Of a stretch of DNA of 64,000 nucleotides, positions 25,492 to 34,637 are shown in pieces; position 1 is the stretch's first letter; each line of letters opens with the position of its first letter. The position numbers were made by a program, and so were the translations under genes. Source of the stretch: Nocardia inohanensis NBRC 100128 (GTDB taxonomy: Bacteria > Actinomycetota > Actinomycetes > Mycobacteriales > Mycobacteriaceae). Location: the NCBI RefSeq assembly GCF_001612945.1, contig NZ_BDBK01000015.1:164544-228543 (forward strand), written 5' to 3'. The notes beneath the pieces are model-generated. The model saw only the letters and a program-made list of their open reading frames with translations. It was not told the DNA's origin and did not search any database.

Positions 25492-26256
25492 CTACTGGTA
25501 ATTCTGCTGGGTACCCAATTGCTGCTGGATTACTCCCTGGAGTCGCTGCAATCCGGTCGGGGTGATGCCGCTCTGCAACTGGCCCTCGATGGTGCGCACC
25601 AGGTGCGCGTCGTCGAGGATCTTCTCGCTGGACTGGATCAGCACGGTGCCCGCGCCGGTGAAATCGAACTGCCGCTCCTCGCCGGAGGTCACCCCGAACC
25701 GGGCCGCGCCCGCCGCCAGGAAGCTGCTCACCCAGCGCTGATCGTAGTGATGGCTGGGGGAGGGGCAGTCCGCCCAGCCGACCAGCGACTCCGGATCCAC
25801 CCGCAGCGGCGGCTCGGCGAACATGACCGGGCCGTTGGAGGAGGCCAGGAACTTGCCGGTGCCGATCAGGGTCAGGAAGCCGGGGACGATGGATTGTTTC
25901 AGCGCCAGTTCGGGTTCGAAGGCGAGCAGGTTCGCGGCGCGCACCGTGAGGTTGCCGTTGTCCAGATCGAAGCTGTTGATGTTGTAGCCGCGGTCGCCGA
26001 TTATCAGCTTGCCCTGGCCCTCGGCAACCACGTAGTCACCGCCGAAGAGCGGGGCCGAGAACTGTTGCGCCACCATGTGCAGCAGGCCGCCCTGCAACCC
26101 GTGGGTCAGCGATTGGAAACGCATCTCGCCGTAATGGGCGATCATCGCGCCCTTGCGCATGAACCACGGCTTGCGCAGGTCGATGCAGTAGGCGTAGTCG
26201 TTGCCCGGAATATTGTCGCTCTCACCGAGATTCATCGGATTCAGAATCTGGCTCAC
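25492..26256 (-). CDS. AIM24 family protein (third of three)
   Basis: The 254-aa protein has the AIM24 beta-helix-like fold (PF01987): RKPWFMRKGAMIAHYGEM, GLLHMVAQQFSAPLFGGDYVV, KLIIGDRGYNINSFDLDN and FLTLIGTGKFLASSNGPVM. It is the longest of the three, with a C-terminal tail rich in Gln (VIQQQLGTQQNYQ). The GTG start overlaps the upstream stop by 4 bases, after AGGAG. AIM24 proteins are widespread and lack a known biochemical activity; bacterial ones are frequently near TerD genes. Confidence 0.9.
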   Translation of the reverse strand: MSQILNPMNLGESDNIPGNDYAYCIDLRKPWFMRKGAMIAHYGEMRFQSLTHGLQGGLLHMVAQQFSAPLFGGDYVVAEGQGKLIIGDRGYNINSFDLDNGNLTVRAANLLAFEPELALKQSIVPGFLTLIGTGKFLASSNGPVMFAEPPLRVDPESLVGWADCPSPSHHYDQRWVSSFLAAGAARFGVTSGEERQFDFTGAGTVLIQSSEKILDDAHLVRTIEGQLQSGITPTGLQRLQGVIQQQLGTQQNYQ

Positions 26257-26951
26257 AGCTTCTCCTCGCTGGCCTGCACGTACACCACACCCTGGCCGAC
26301 GCAGTGCAACTGCATGGCCTCGCCGGAACCGCGGCCGACCGCGTCGCGCCAGCTCAAGGCCGTCTTCAACTCGGTCTGCACATTGCCGTAGGCGGCCACG
26401 AACGCCTGCGGGTCCACCACCACCGGGTACTGGCCGCCGACCTGGAGTTCCAGGAAACCGCCGTGCGCGAGCAGCACCGCGCTGCCCTGGCCGGACAACT
26501 GGGTGGTGAACATGCCCGCGCCGGTGAGCATTCCGCCCGCCGCGCCGCGCAGCGCGCCCATCAGGCCGCCGCCGCGCCCGCCGCCACCACCGCCCGAACT
26601 CGTCACCGAGACGATCGAACTCTGCAATTGCGCCGTATTGGCAAGCAGCCGTGAGGCTTCCACACGCAACACCGCGCCGGGCTGCATGTGCACGATGTGG
26701 GTCTCCAGCCCCGCGAAACCGTAATGGACTTCGCCGTTGCCGGTGGCCAGCATGGTGCGTTCGTGCTCCCCGGCCATCATGCGACCGGCCATGCCCATCA
26801 GGCCGCCCATGCCGCCCATCTGGCCCGCGCCCGGAATCTGATGCGGCGCGAAGGAGACGTCGCCGGTGTAGAAGAGCATGGCCCCGGTGCGGGCCACCAC
26901 GCCCTGCCCGGCGTGCACCTTGACGACTTTGCCGTTCACCTGCTCGAACAT
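26253..26951 (-). CDS. AIM24 family protein (second of three)
   Basis: The 232-aa protein starts MFEQVNGKVVKVHAGQGVVARTG and contains GQGSAVLLAHGGFLELQV and YPVVVDPQAFVAAYGNV, typical AIM24 strands. It has a Met/Gly-rich loop (MGGMGGLMGMAGRM, residues 46-59) and a Gly-rich loop at GGGGGGRGGG that its neighbours lack. It overlaps the next AIM24 gene by 4 bases and follows the first by 10 bases, so the three are co-translated. Confidence 0.9.
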   Translation of the reverse strand: MFEQVNGKVVKVHAGQGVVARTGAMLFYTGDVSFAPHQIPGAGQMGGMGGLMGMAGRMMAGEHERTMLATGNGEVHYGFAGLETHIVHMQPGAVLRVEASRLLANTAQLQSSIVSVTSSGGGGGGRGGGLMGALRGAAGGMLTGAGMFTTQLSGQGSAVLLAHGGFLELQVGGQYPVVVDPQAFVAAYGNVQTELKTALSWRDAVGRGSGEAMQLHCVGQGVVYVQASEEKL

Positions 26952-26961
26952 CAGCGGTCCC

Positions 26962-27585
26962 TCACCGTTCCGCGGGCTGGATCAACACGACGCCCTGCCC
27001 GTCGTAGCGCAACGAGAACGCCTCCCCGCCACCCTGTCCCAGCGCCGAACGCCACGACACGTCGGTGACGAAGGACTGGTTCAGGTTGCCGCGCGAGGCC
27101 ACGAAGGCGTCCGGGTCCACCACCAGCGGGAACTGCGGCGACACCTCCAGGTGGATGAGCGGGCCGCCCGCCGACAGCAGCGCGACCTGACCGGTGCCGC
27201 TGACCGTGGTGGTGAAAAGGCCCGCCCCGGTGGAGGCTCCGCGCAAACCGGCGAAGGCCACATTGGTGCGCAACTGCCCGGCGAAGGCCAGCAGCTGCTG
27301 CGATTCCACCTGGAGCGTCTCGTTGTTCAGGTTCACCACGGTGACGTGCTGGCCGTTGACCGCGAAGAACACCCGCCCGTTGCCGGTGCACTCCATCAGA
27401 GACAGCGATTCGCCGGTGGCGCGGCGTTTCAGCCCCGCGATCACCCCGTCGCCGCCGCCGAAACCAGCGCTCTTGAACTGCACATTGCCTTCATAGGCGA
27501 CCATGGAACCCGCGATCGCGCGGAGGCTGTCCCCCGCGAGATGGGCTTCGATCACCTTCTTGGATTTCTCGAACAGCTGCGCCAT
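26962..27585 (-). CDS. AIM24 family protein (first of three)
   Basis: The 207-aa protein starts MAQLFEKSKKVIEAHLAGDS and has AIM24 strands at LSLMECTGNGRVFFAVNG, GTGQVALLSAGGPLIHLEV and FPLVVDPDAFVASRGNLNQ. The ATG at 27585 is favoured over GTG at 27588 because it leaves 5 nt after GAGG. It heads the AIM24 operon and is divergent from the double TerD gene (start 27697), with a 111-bp shared control region. Confidence 0.9.
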   Translation of the reverse strand: MAQLFEKSKKVIEAHLAGDSLRAIAGSMVAYEGNVQFKSAGFGGGDGVIAGLKRRATGESLSLMECTGNGRVFFAVNGQHVTVVNLNNETLQVESQQLLAFAGQLRTNVAFAGLRGASTGAGLFTTTVSGTGQVALLSAGGPLIHLEVSPQFPLVVDPDAFVASRGNLNQSFVTDVSWRSALGQGGGEAFSLRYDGQGVVLIQPAER

Positions 27586-27696
27586 CACTGCCTCGTACTC
27601 GAACGTGCCGCAACCCTAACCGATCAGGTCAGCGGCTGGTGCCCGAGTTTTCACCTAGAGTGGCGTGCGTCAGCATCGACAAGCGAAGGGTCTGTC

Positions 27697-29046
27697 TTGT
27701 CCGCAGCACTGGTGAAGGGCCAGAACGGCCCTTTGAACGTCAACGATGTGGTGATCGGCATCCAGGTCGCCGCCCCCGCGGACCTGTCCGCGCTGCTGGT
27801 CACCGAGAGCGGCAAGGTGCGCTCCGACGCGGATTTCGTCTTCTTCAACCAGCCCACCGGTCCCGGTGTGCAGTTGCAGCCGGGCGGCGCCGGGCAGTCG
27901 AGCGTGCTCGCCGTATCGCTGGGCGCGGTGCCCGCCGATATCGCGCAGCTGCGCGCGGTCATCACCCTCGACGATCCGAGCACCAATTTCGGCCGCATCG
28001 CGCCGCCGGTGGTGACGGTCGCCGACGGCGGCGGAAACCCGTTGTACGAGTACCGGATCGAGAGCCTCACCACCGAATCCATCGTGATCGCGGTGGAGTT
28101 GTACCGGCGGGGCGCGGACTGGAAGGTGCGCGCCATCGGCCAAGGGTACGCGGGCGGATTCGCCGCCCTGGTCACCGATCACGGCGTGAACGTCAACGAG
28201 CCCGCGCCCCAGCCGGCGCCCGCGAGCTACCAGCAGCCCGCCCCGGCCGGCGGCCCCGGCTACCCGCCGCCCGCCCAGACCGAACAGTTCGCTCCCACCG
28301 GCGGTTACCCGCCGCCGCCCGGTTCCGGTTACCCGCCGCCCGGCCAGGGATATCCGCCCCCGCCGGGCAATCCCGCTGGCGGACAAGGCTTCCCGCCCCC
28401 GCCCGGCGGCCAGGGTTTCCAGCAGCCCGCCCCCGAACCGTTCCCCGATCGCGACCTCCCCAGGAACCATGCCGTCAGCCTGGTCAAGGGCCAGCGCGTC
28501 AACCTCCGCAAGGAGGGCGGCGCCGCCCTCAGCTACGTCAAGATGGGCCTCGGCTGGGATCCGGTGAAACGCGGCGGCCTGCTCGGCAGCCGCGCCGTCG
28601 ACATCGACCTCGACGCCTCCGTGGTCCTGTTCGCCGATATGAGCCCCGTCGACGTCGTCTACTACGGCTCGCTGGCCTCCAAGGACGGTTCGGTCCGCCA
28701 CCAGGGCGACAACCTGACCGGTGAAGGCGAAGGCGACGACGAGGTGATCCTGGTCGACCTGACCCGCATCTCCCCTCAGATCACCACCCTCCTGTTCACC
28801 GTCACCTCCTACAAAGGCCACACCTTCGAACAGGTCGCAAACGCCTTCTGCCGCTTGGTGGACGGCCAATCCAGCTCCGAACTGGCCCGCTACACCCTCG
28901 CCGGCGGCATGCCCTTCACCGGCATGGTCATGGCCAAGGTCTACCGCAGCGGCGCCGACTGGAAACTGGAAGCCATCGGCGAGGGCATCCAAGCCAAACA
29001 CCCCGGCGAAGCCGTCCCCCAACTCGCCCGCTTCCTCGGCGCCTGA
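27697..29046 (+). CDS. Double TerD-domain protein with proline-rich linker
   Basis: The 449-aa protein carries two TerD domains. The first, residues 1-170, begins LSAALVKGQNGPLNVNDV and includes SDADFVFFNQPT and LYRRGADWKVRAIGQGYAGG. The second, about 255-449, has KMGLGWDPVKRG, VDIDLDASVVLF and HQGDNLTGEGEGDDEVILVD. A linker at about 170-250 contains repeated YPPP motifs. Only the second keeps the full GEGEGDDE calcium site; the first lacks it. The TTG at 27697 is chosen because GCGAAGGG lies 7 nt upstream. It is probably a divalent-ion-sensing or bridging protein of the Ter complex, co-regulated with the divergent AIM24 genes. Confidence 0.88.
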   Translation: MSAALVKGQNGPLNVNDVVIGIQVAAPADLSALLVTESGKVRSDADFVFFNQPTGPGVQLQPGGAGQSSVLAVSLGAVPADIAQLRAVITLDDPSTNFGRIAPPVVTVADGGGNPLYEYRIESLTTESIVIAVELYRRGADWKVRAIGQGYAGGFAALVTDHGVNVNEPAPQPAPASYQQPAPAGGPGYPPPAQTEQFAPTGGYPPPPGSGYPPPGQGYPPPPGNPAGGQGFPPPPGGQGFQQPAPEPFPDRDLPRNHAVSLVKGQRVNLRKEGGAALSYVKMGLGWDPVKRGGLLGSRAVDIDLDASVVLFADMSPVDVVYYGSLASKDGSVRHQGDNLTGEGEGDDEVILVDLTRISPQITTLLFTVTSYKGHTFEQVANAFCRLVDGQSSSELARYTLAGGMPFTGMVMAKVYRSGADWKLEAIGEGIQAKHPGEAVPQLARFLGA

Positions 29047-29115
29047 CCGGGGTCTGTGACGAATCGAGCACCGTAGGTCCTACCCTCACCCCGGTGGTGG
29101 GGGCAGGATCGGAGC

Positions 29116-29871
29116 ATGACCAGCCTTAGTGCGAAAGCCAGCAGTTTCCGCGAGCTTCACAAGCCCGGCGATCCGGTGATCCTGCCGACCGTATGGGACG
29201 CCTGGTCGGCGAAGATGGTGCAGGAAGCCGGATTCTCGGGGCTCACCATCGGCAGTCATCCGCTCGCCGACTCCATGGGCAAAGGGGACCACGAGGGGAT
29301 GGCGTTCACCGACGTGCTCGCCAGGGTCCGGGAAATCACTGCGGCCGTGGATATTCCGGTATCGGTGGATCTGGAGTCCGGGTACGGGGTGAAGCCCGCG
29401 GAGCTGATCGAAGGATTGCTGAGCGCCGGCGCGGTGGGCTTCAATCTCGAGGACACCGTGCACAAGGAGGGCGGGCGCCTGCGGGAGCCGCAGGAGCACG
29501 CCGACCTGGTGGGCGAATTACGGCAGGCATCCGACGCCACCGAAGTGCACGTCGTGATCAACGCCCGCACCGACGTTTTCCTGCGGCCCGATGGCGGCGA
29601 GCCGCAGGAGCGACTCGAAAGCGGGCTCACCCGTTTGCGTCTGGCCGCAGCGGCCGGCGCGGACGTGCTCTACCCGGTAGGCGTCCGCGAGCCCGAAGTA
29701 CTGCGCACCCTCTGCCACGAACTCCCGCTACCGGTCAACGCGATCGGATTCCCCGAGCAGGGCAGCAAGGTGCAGTTCGCCGGAATGGGCGTAGCCCGAG
29801 TCAGTTTCGGCCCGTTCCTCCAGCGTGCACTGACCGCCGAAGCGAACCGGCTCTTCCTGCCCTGGCAGTGA
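29116..29871 (+). CDS. Isocitrate lyase/PEP mutase family protein
   Basis: The 251-aa protein matches the PEP mutase/isocitrate lyase-like fold: ILPTVWDAWSAKMVQEAGF, VDLESGYGVKPAELIEGL (Mg2+-binding acidic residues), GFNLEDTVHKEGGRL and INARTDVFL. Family members cleave or rearrange small carboxylic acids such as 2-methylisocitrate, oxaloacetate or phosphoenolpyruvate; this one could be a carboxyvinyl-carboxyphosphonate mutase-like enzyme by sequence feel only. Its stop overlaps the GTG start of a truncated regulator (GTGA). Confidence 0.88.
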   Translation: MTSLSAKASSFRELHKPGDPVILPTVWDAWSAKMVQEAGFSGLTIGSHPLADSMGKGDHEGMAFTDVLARVREITAAVDIPVSVDLESGYGVKPAELIEGLLSAGAVGFNLEDTVHKEGGRLREPQEHADLVGELRQASDATEVHVVINARTDVFLRPDGGEPQERLESGLTRLRLAAAAGADVLYPVGVREPEVLRTLCHELPLPVNAIGFPEQGSKVQFAGMGVARVSFGPFLQRALTAEANRLFLPWQ

Positions 29872-29963
29872 CCAAGACCGAACGGCTGTACGCGATCGCG
29901 GAAGAAGTACGCGCACTGGTTCAGGTTCGGTCGGTCACCGGCCTGCGGCGCTTCCCGCGGTGA
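29868..29963 (+). pseudogene. Truncated WYL-type transcription regulator, N-terminus only
   Basis: The GTG overlapping the upstream stop opens a 31-codon frame beginning VTKTERLYAIAEEVRAL, the usual start of the HTH domain of WYL-domain (YafY-like) regulators. It ends at TGA after RRFPR. The rest of the HTH and the whole WYL domain are missing. The remnant runs into the end of the convergent GT87 gene (stop at 29935). It is probably a decayed regulator that once followed the PEP mutase-like gene. Confidence 0.5.
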
Positions 29964-31722
29964 CCGGGGTTCGTGGCTGCCAGAACGGTGGCAGCCACGG
30001 ATCGGACGGGTCGCGGGTGCGATCGAGCAGGCCGCCGCTCGGATCGTCCAGGCCGTCGCGGCGTACCGGGTCCTGCTCGGGGCGGTAGATTTGGCGGATT
30101 ACCAAGGCGCACAGTGCGATTACCGCGATGTCGCGGAGCACTACCGTGCCGGTGAACCATTGCTCCGGCAGGCCCTTGTGATCGGTGCCCAGGTAGTAAT
30201 ACATGCGGGGGACCCAGACCAGGGCGTCGATCGTCATCCACGCCAACAGGATTCGGCGCTGCGGTAGTGCCAGCACTGCCAATGGCACCAGCCACAGCGA
30301 ATACTGCGGGCTCCAGACCTTGTTGGTGAGCAGGAAGGCGGCCACCACCAGGAAGGTCAACTGGGCCAGGCGGGGGCGGCGGGCGGCGGTCAGGCCGATC
30401 CAGCCGATCGCGGCGCAGCAGGTCAGGAACAGCAGCAGCGAAACCACATTCAAGATGTTGGGCGCTTCCCCCGGCGCGAGCACGCCGTCGAAACCGGTCC
30501 AGCCGGTGAACGAGGTGATCACGTTGTAGATCGAATCGGGGTCGGCGTGGCGTTCGGTGTTGAGCCGGAAGAACTCTCGCCAGCCGCGCGCGTACAGCCA
30601 CGCGATGGGCGCGTTCACCGCCAGCCAGGTGATCGCCGCCGCCGCGATGGCCGACCACGCCGCGCGCAGCGGCCGCAGGCCACCCCAGGCCGGATCCTCG
30701 TCCTCGCCATGGTGTTCGGCACGCATGCACAGGATCAGGATCGGGCCGAGCAGCAGCAGCGGGTACAGCTTCGCCGCACCGCCCAAACCGAGCAGCACAC
30801 CCGCCAGCACGGGGCGTCGCCTGGCCCAGGCCAGTAACCCGCAGGCCGCGAAAGCCGTTGCCAGGGCATCGAAATTGGTGAAGGCGTGCACCAGCACCAG
30901 CGGCGACAATGCCACCAGCGCGGCATCCCACACCCGGCGGGCGCCCGCCAAGCGCGCCGATGCCCACACCGTCACCAGCCACGCCATCGACAGGCCGACG
31001 GCGACCACATTGAAGTAGATGACGACCTCGAGGGCGTCGGGCAGGCGCGGACCCGAGTATTTGCGCTCGCCGTCGGCGGTCACCTGGCCCGGATGCGATG
31101 CGGCCTTCCACGCCTTGGCGACCCCCATCGACGCGTACTGATAGAGCCCCGACAGCACCGGATACTCCATGTACCGCGTCTGCGGCCGGCCGGCGCCGTC
31201 GATGTCGGTCCACTGCTTCTTGTACGGGAACGCGCCCTCGTTCAGGCGCTCCGCGCCGTACAGCGGCACCGTGTCCGAATAGCACATGGCCACGTATTGG
31301 CGGCCGTTGTCCCAATCCAGGCCGAGCAGCCCGTTCTCGTCCGGCCGCTGCTGAATACAGCCCGCCTTGCCGAACCAGCCGAACGCCAGGAAGAGCACCG
31401 CGAAAGCGAGCATGACGCGCACCGGCGTCCAGAAACGAGCGCGGCCGATCAGCGCGTGATCGCCCACCGGGCCGCCGATCAGATCGGCCAGCTGCGCGCC
31501 CATCGCATCGGTGCGGCTCGGTTTGTCGCGATCGTCGGCCGAGCGCAGATCCCGCGCGAGCGGCGCCGGCGATTCGTAGCCCTGCGTTGAAATGTGCTGC
31601 CCCCCAGCATTGTCGGGCGCGGGCCCGCCCCCGGTGGCACCGGGGGCGGGCCCACCCGTCTCCGTATCGCCGGCCGGCCCGTCACTGGCCGGCGGCTGCG
31701 GCACGAGTTCCTGCTCGATCAC
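29935..31722 (-). CDS. Membrane glycosyltransferase, GT87/DUF2029 family, next to ponA1
   Basis: The 595-aa protein has a 90-residue disordered, Gly/Pro-rich cytosolic start, then about ten membrane segments with the GT87 landmarks GAFPYKKQWTDIDG, YMEYPVLSGLYQYAS, GGAAKLYPLLLLG and NKVWSPQYSLWLVPL. It corresponds in position to Rv0051 of M. tuberculosis, downstream of ponA1. It probably transfers a sugar from a polyprenyl-phosphate donor to an envelope acceptor. Only 9 bases separate it from the ponA1 stop, so the two are likely co-transcribed. Confidence 0.92.
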   Translation of the reverse strand: MIEQELVPQPPASDGPAGDTETGGPAPGATGGGPAPDNAGGQHISTQGYESPAPLARDLRSADDRDKPSRTDAMGAQLADLIGGPVGDHALIGRARFWTPVRVMLAFAVLFLAFGWFGKAGCIQQRPDENGLLGLDWDNGRQYVAMCYSDTVPLYGAERLNEGAFPYKKQWTDIDGAGRPQTRYMEYPVLSGLYQYASMGVAKAWKAASHPGQVTADGERKYSGPRLPDALEVVIYFNVVAVGLSMAWLVTVWASARLAGARRVWDAALVALSPLVLVHAFTNFDALATAFAACGLLAWARRRPVLAGVLLGLGGAAKLYPLLLLGPILILCMRAEHHGEDEDPAWGGLRPLRAAWSAIAAAAITWLAVNAPIAWLYARGWREFFRLNTERHADPDSIYNVITSFTGWTGFDGVLAPGEAPNILNVVSLLLFLTCCAAIGWIGLTAARRPRLAQLTFLVVAAFLLTNKVWSPQYSLWLVPLAVLALPQRRILLAWMTIDALVWVPRMYYYLGTDHKGLPEQWFTGTVVLRDIAVIALCALVIRQIYRPEQDPVRRDGLDDPSGGLLDRTRDPSDPWLPPFWQPRTPVTAGSAAGR

Positions 31723-31731
31723 GGCCTGAGG

Positions 31732-34527
31732 CTACCGACTGCGCGTTCCTCCGTTGCCGCCACCGTTCCCGTTGCCGCCACCGGTGCCGCCACTGGGCGC
31801 GGTGGTGGTCGCCGCGCCACCGTCGGCCGGTGCGACCGGCTGACCGGGCAGCGGGCCGGTGCCGCCACCGGTACCGCCACCGGTACCGCCGCTGTCGCCC
31901 TCCTGGGTCTGACCGCTGCGACCACCGTTCTGGCCGCCCTGATTGGGCTGGCTCTGGTTCTGCGGATTCGGCGCCACCCCCGGAATCGGGATGGAGAAGC
32001 CGGGCAGGCCCGGAATCGGCATCTGGCTGGTGGTGAACACCGGCGGCGCCACCGCCTGCTCGGTGGTGGAGGGCGCGGTGTACGGCGCCGACCAGGACGG
32101 CACACCGGCCTGACCGGCGATCGCGCCCGGCTTCGGGAAGTTCTCGTTCGGCGTGCCCTTGAGCGCGCCGTCCATGGTGTCCTTCCAGATATCGGCCGGC
32201 AGGCCGGAACCGTAGATCATGCCGCCGCTGGCATTGCGCAGCTTCTCGCCCTGCTCGGTACCGATCCACACCGCGGTGGACAGCGACGGGGTGTAGCCGA
32301 CCATCCACGAGTCGCGGTTCTCGCCGGTATCGCCAAGCTGGTTGGTGCCGGTCTTGGTGGCGGAGAGGCGGCCCCCGGCCAGCTGATGGTTACGCGACCA
32401 CGCCGCAATGGGTTTCATGGCGTCGGTGACATTGTCGGCGATCGCGGCCGAGACCCGCTGCTCACCGGCGACCTCGCCGCGATCCAGCAGCACGGTGCCG
32501 TCGGAGGTGACGACCTTGGTCACGAAGTGCGGCTTGTGATAGACGCCCGAGGCGGCCAGCGTGGCGTACGCGGAGGCCATGTCCAGCGGCCGCACCTGGT
32601 ACTGACCCAGCACGACGCCGTTGTTGGGGCCGCTGCCGTCCGGTTCGGTGAGCGTTTTGCCCACGCCCGGAATGGTTTCCGGGATACCGAGCTTGTGCGC
32701 CATATCGGCGATCTTCTGCGGGCCGTTGCCCGGCATGTCCAGCATCATGCGGTAGAAGCTGGTGTTCAGCGAGCGCTTGAGCGCCTCGGAGATGGTGCAC
32801 ATCCCGCACTGCTCACCCTCGACGTTGGTGATCTTGATGCCGTTCACCGTCACCGGCGAGGAGTCGTACAGCGTCGAAAGCGGCTTGCCCAGCTCCAGGT
32901 TCTCGGCCAGACCGAACACCTTGAACGAAGAGCCCGGCGGCAGACCGGCATTCGCGAAGTCGTAGCCCTGGCCGTCGGAACCGCCGTAGTAGGCGCGCAC
33001 CGCACCGGTCTTCGGATCCACCGAAACCACCGCCGTGCGCAGCTTCTCCGGCTCACCCTGCATGTTCTTGGTCACCGCGTCGATGGCCGCCTGCTGCGCC
33101 TTCGGATCGATGGTGGTGTAGATCTGCAAGCCCTCGGTATTGAGCTCGTGCTCGGAGATGCCGGCATCGGTCAGCTCCTTGAGCACCTGGGTCTTGATCA
33201 GGCCCTCGGCGCCGGAGTCCAGGGTCTTGTCGGCCTGCGCGTCGGCGGCCGGAATCACCTGCGGATACTGCATATTCGCGCGATCGGCGGCGGTGACCGC
33301 CCCGGCCTTCTCCATGCCCTCGAGCACGTACTTCCAGCGCTCCTGCGCGCCCTTCGGATTCTTCTCCGGATCCAGATTGGACGGCTGCTGAATCGTCGCC
33401 GCCAGCACCGCGCCCTCGGCCACGGTCAGCTCGGACACCGGCTTGCCGAAGTACGCCTTGGCGGCGGCATTGATGCCGTACGCGCCACGACCGAAGTAGA
33501 TGGTGTTCAGGTACGCGGTGAGAATGTCGTCCTTGGACCACTGCTTGGCCATCTTGGCCGAGATCACCAGCTCGCGCAGCTTACGGGTCAGCGAGCGCTC
33601 ATTGCCGACCATGGCGTTCTTCACGTACTGCTGCGTAATGGTCGAACCACCGCCGGCGCTCTCCTTGCCGAGCACATTGTCGCGCAAAGCGCGCACGAAG
33701 CCGCCGATCGAGAAGCCCGGATTGGTGTAGAAGTCACGGTCCTCGGCCGCGATCACGGCATTGCGCACGTGCGGCGGGATCTGATCGATGGTGACGTCGG
33801 TGCGGTTGCCTTCCGGCGGAACCACTTTGGACAGCACCGAGGAGCCGTCCGACATGTAGATGGTCGCCACCTGATTGGTCTTCAGGTCACCCGGGCGCGG
33901 CACGTCGGCCGCCGAGTAGGCGATCAGGAAGACCGCGCAGAGGCCGATGATAAGCAGCCCGCTACCGGTGTAGGCGATGCGGCGCAGCGTCCGCCAGATC
34001 GAGCGCTTGCGGGGAGCGGCCGCGCCCCGGCCGCTGCCCGAACCGCCACCGCCGCCACCCGGGCGACGCGGCGGCGCACCCGGGGGAGTGCCGTTGCCGT
34101 TGCCGGCCGGGGCGGGCCGCCGGGACGCGGGCTGCGCACCCGACGGCGGCCGGGTGCGGTCGTTCGCCGGACGCGGCCGGGTGTCGGTGCCGCCGCGCTG
34201 GGTGCGATCGGAGGTCGCGGCCCGCTGAATGTGATCGGGGGCCGGACGCCGCGGCGCCTCGCCGCCGCGCGGCTGCCCGCCCTGGGGCTGTGGACCGCGC
34301 GGGGGTTGCGGGCCCCGCGGCGGTTGCGGACCGCGCGGCGGCACCGCGCCGCCCGGCTGCGGGCCACGCTGTACCGGACCGTTCGGTCCTTGACCGGGAC
34401 GGCCCTGCGGCTGCCGTGCGCCCGGAGGCGGAGCGCTCGGGCGGGGTGGCGGGTAACCACCGGGTCCGGATTGCGAACCGCCACGGGGGCGGCCGCCGCG
34501 CGGTCCGTCGTCATAGGGCGAATTCAC
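31732..34527 (-). CDS. ponA1: Class A penicillin-binding protein (PonA1-type)
   Basis: The protein of about 931 aa has a long disordered Arg/Pro/Gly-rich cytosolic region (residues 1-170), one membrane anchor (about 188-205), a GT51 transglycosylase domain (AAEDRDFYTNPGFSIGG, STITQQYVKNAM, YLNTIYFGRGAYGI) and a transpeptidase domain with SSFK, SLN and KTGT. The tail is Gly/Pro/Thr-rich, as in mycobacterial PonA1. It polymerises and cross-links peptidoglycan outside the membrane. The GTG at 34527 is chosen because GGAG lies 9 nt upstream. It lies upstream of GT87, matching the Rv0050-Rv0051 arrangement. Confidence 0.94.
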   Translation of the reverse strand: MNSPYDDGPRGGRPRGGSQSGPGGYPPPRPSAPPPGARQPQGRPGQGPNGPVQRGPQPGGAVPPRGPQPPRGPQPPRGPQPQGGQPRGGEAPRRPAPDHIQRAATSDRTQRGGTDTRPRPANDRTRPPSGAQPASRRPAPAGNGNGTPPGAPPRRPGGGGGGSGSGRGAAAPRKRSIWRTLRRIAYTGSGLLIIGLCAVFLIAYSAADVPRPGDLKTNQVATIYMSDGSSVLSKVVPPEGNRTDVTIDQIPPHVRNAVIAAEDRDFYTNPGFSIGGFVRALRDNVLGKESAGGGSTITQQYVKNAMVGNERSLTRKLRELVISAKMAKQWSKDDILTAYLNTIYFGRGAYGINAAAKAYFGKPVSELTVAEGAVLAATIQQPSNLDPEKNPKGAQERWKYVLEGMEKAGAVTAADRANMQYPQVIPAADAQADKTLDSGAEGLIKTQVLKELTDAGISEHELNTEGLQIYTTIDPKAQQAAIDAVTKNMQGEPEKLRTAVVSVDPKTGAVRAYYGGSDGQGYDFANAGLPPGSSFKVFGLAENLELGKPLSTLYDSSPVTVNGIKITNVEGEQCGMCTISEALKRSLNTSFYRMMLDMPGNGPQKIADMAHKLGIPETIPGVGKTLTEPDGSGPNNGVVLGQYQVRPLDMASAYATLAASGVYHKPHFVTKVVTSDGTVLLDRGEVAGEQRVSAAIADNVTDAMKPIAAWSRNHQLAGGRLSATKTGTNQLGDTGENRDSWMVGYTPSLSTAVWIGTEQGEKLRNASGGMIYGSGLPADIWKDTMDGALKGTPNENFPKPGAIAGQAGVPSWSAPYTAPSTTEQAVAPPVFTTSQMPIPGLPGFSIPIPGVAPNPQNQSQPNQGGQNGGRSGQTQEGDSGGTGGGTGGGTGPLPGQPVAPADGGAATTTAPSGGTGGGNGNGGGNGGTRSR

Positions 34528-34637
34528 AGCGTGGATCTCCAATAGCTACTCGATACGTTCCTGGTTCCCCGTGGTGGCGGCCTGGCCGTGCCGCCGCGGG
34601 CGATCACCGCCCGCGAATCAGCAGTTCTCGTCGCCTT

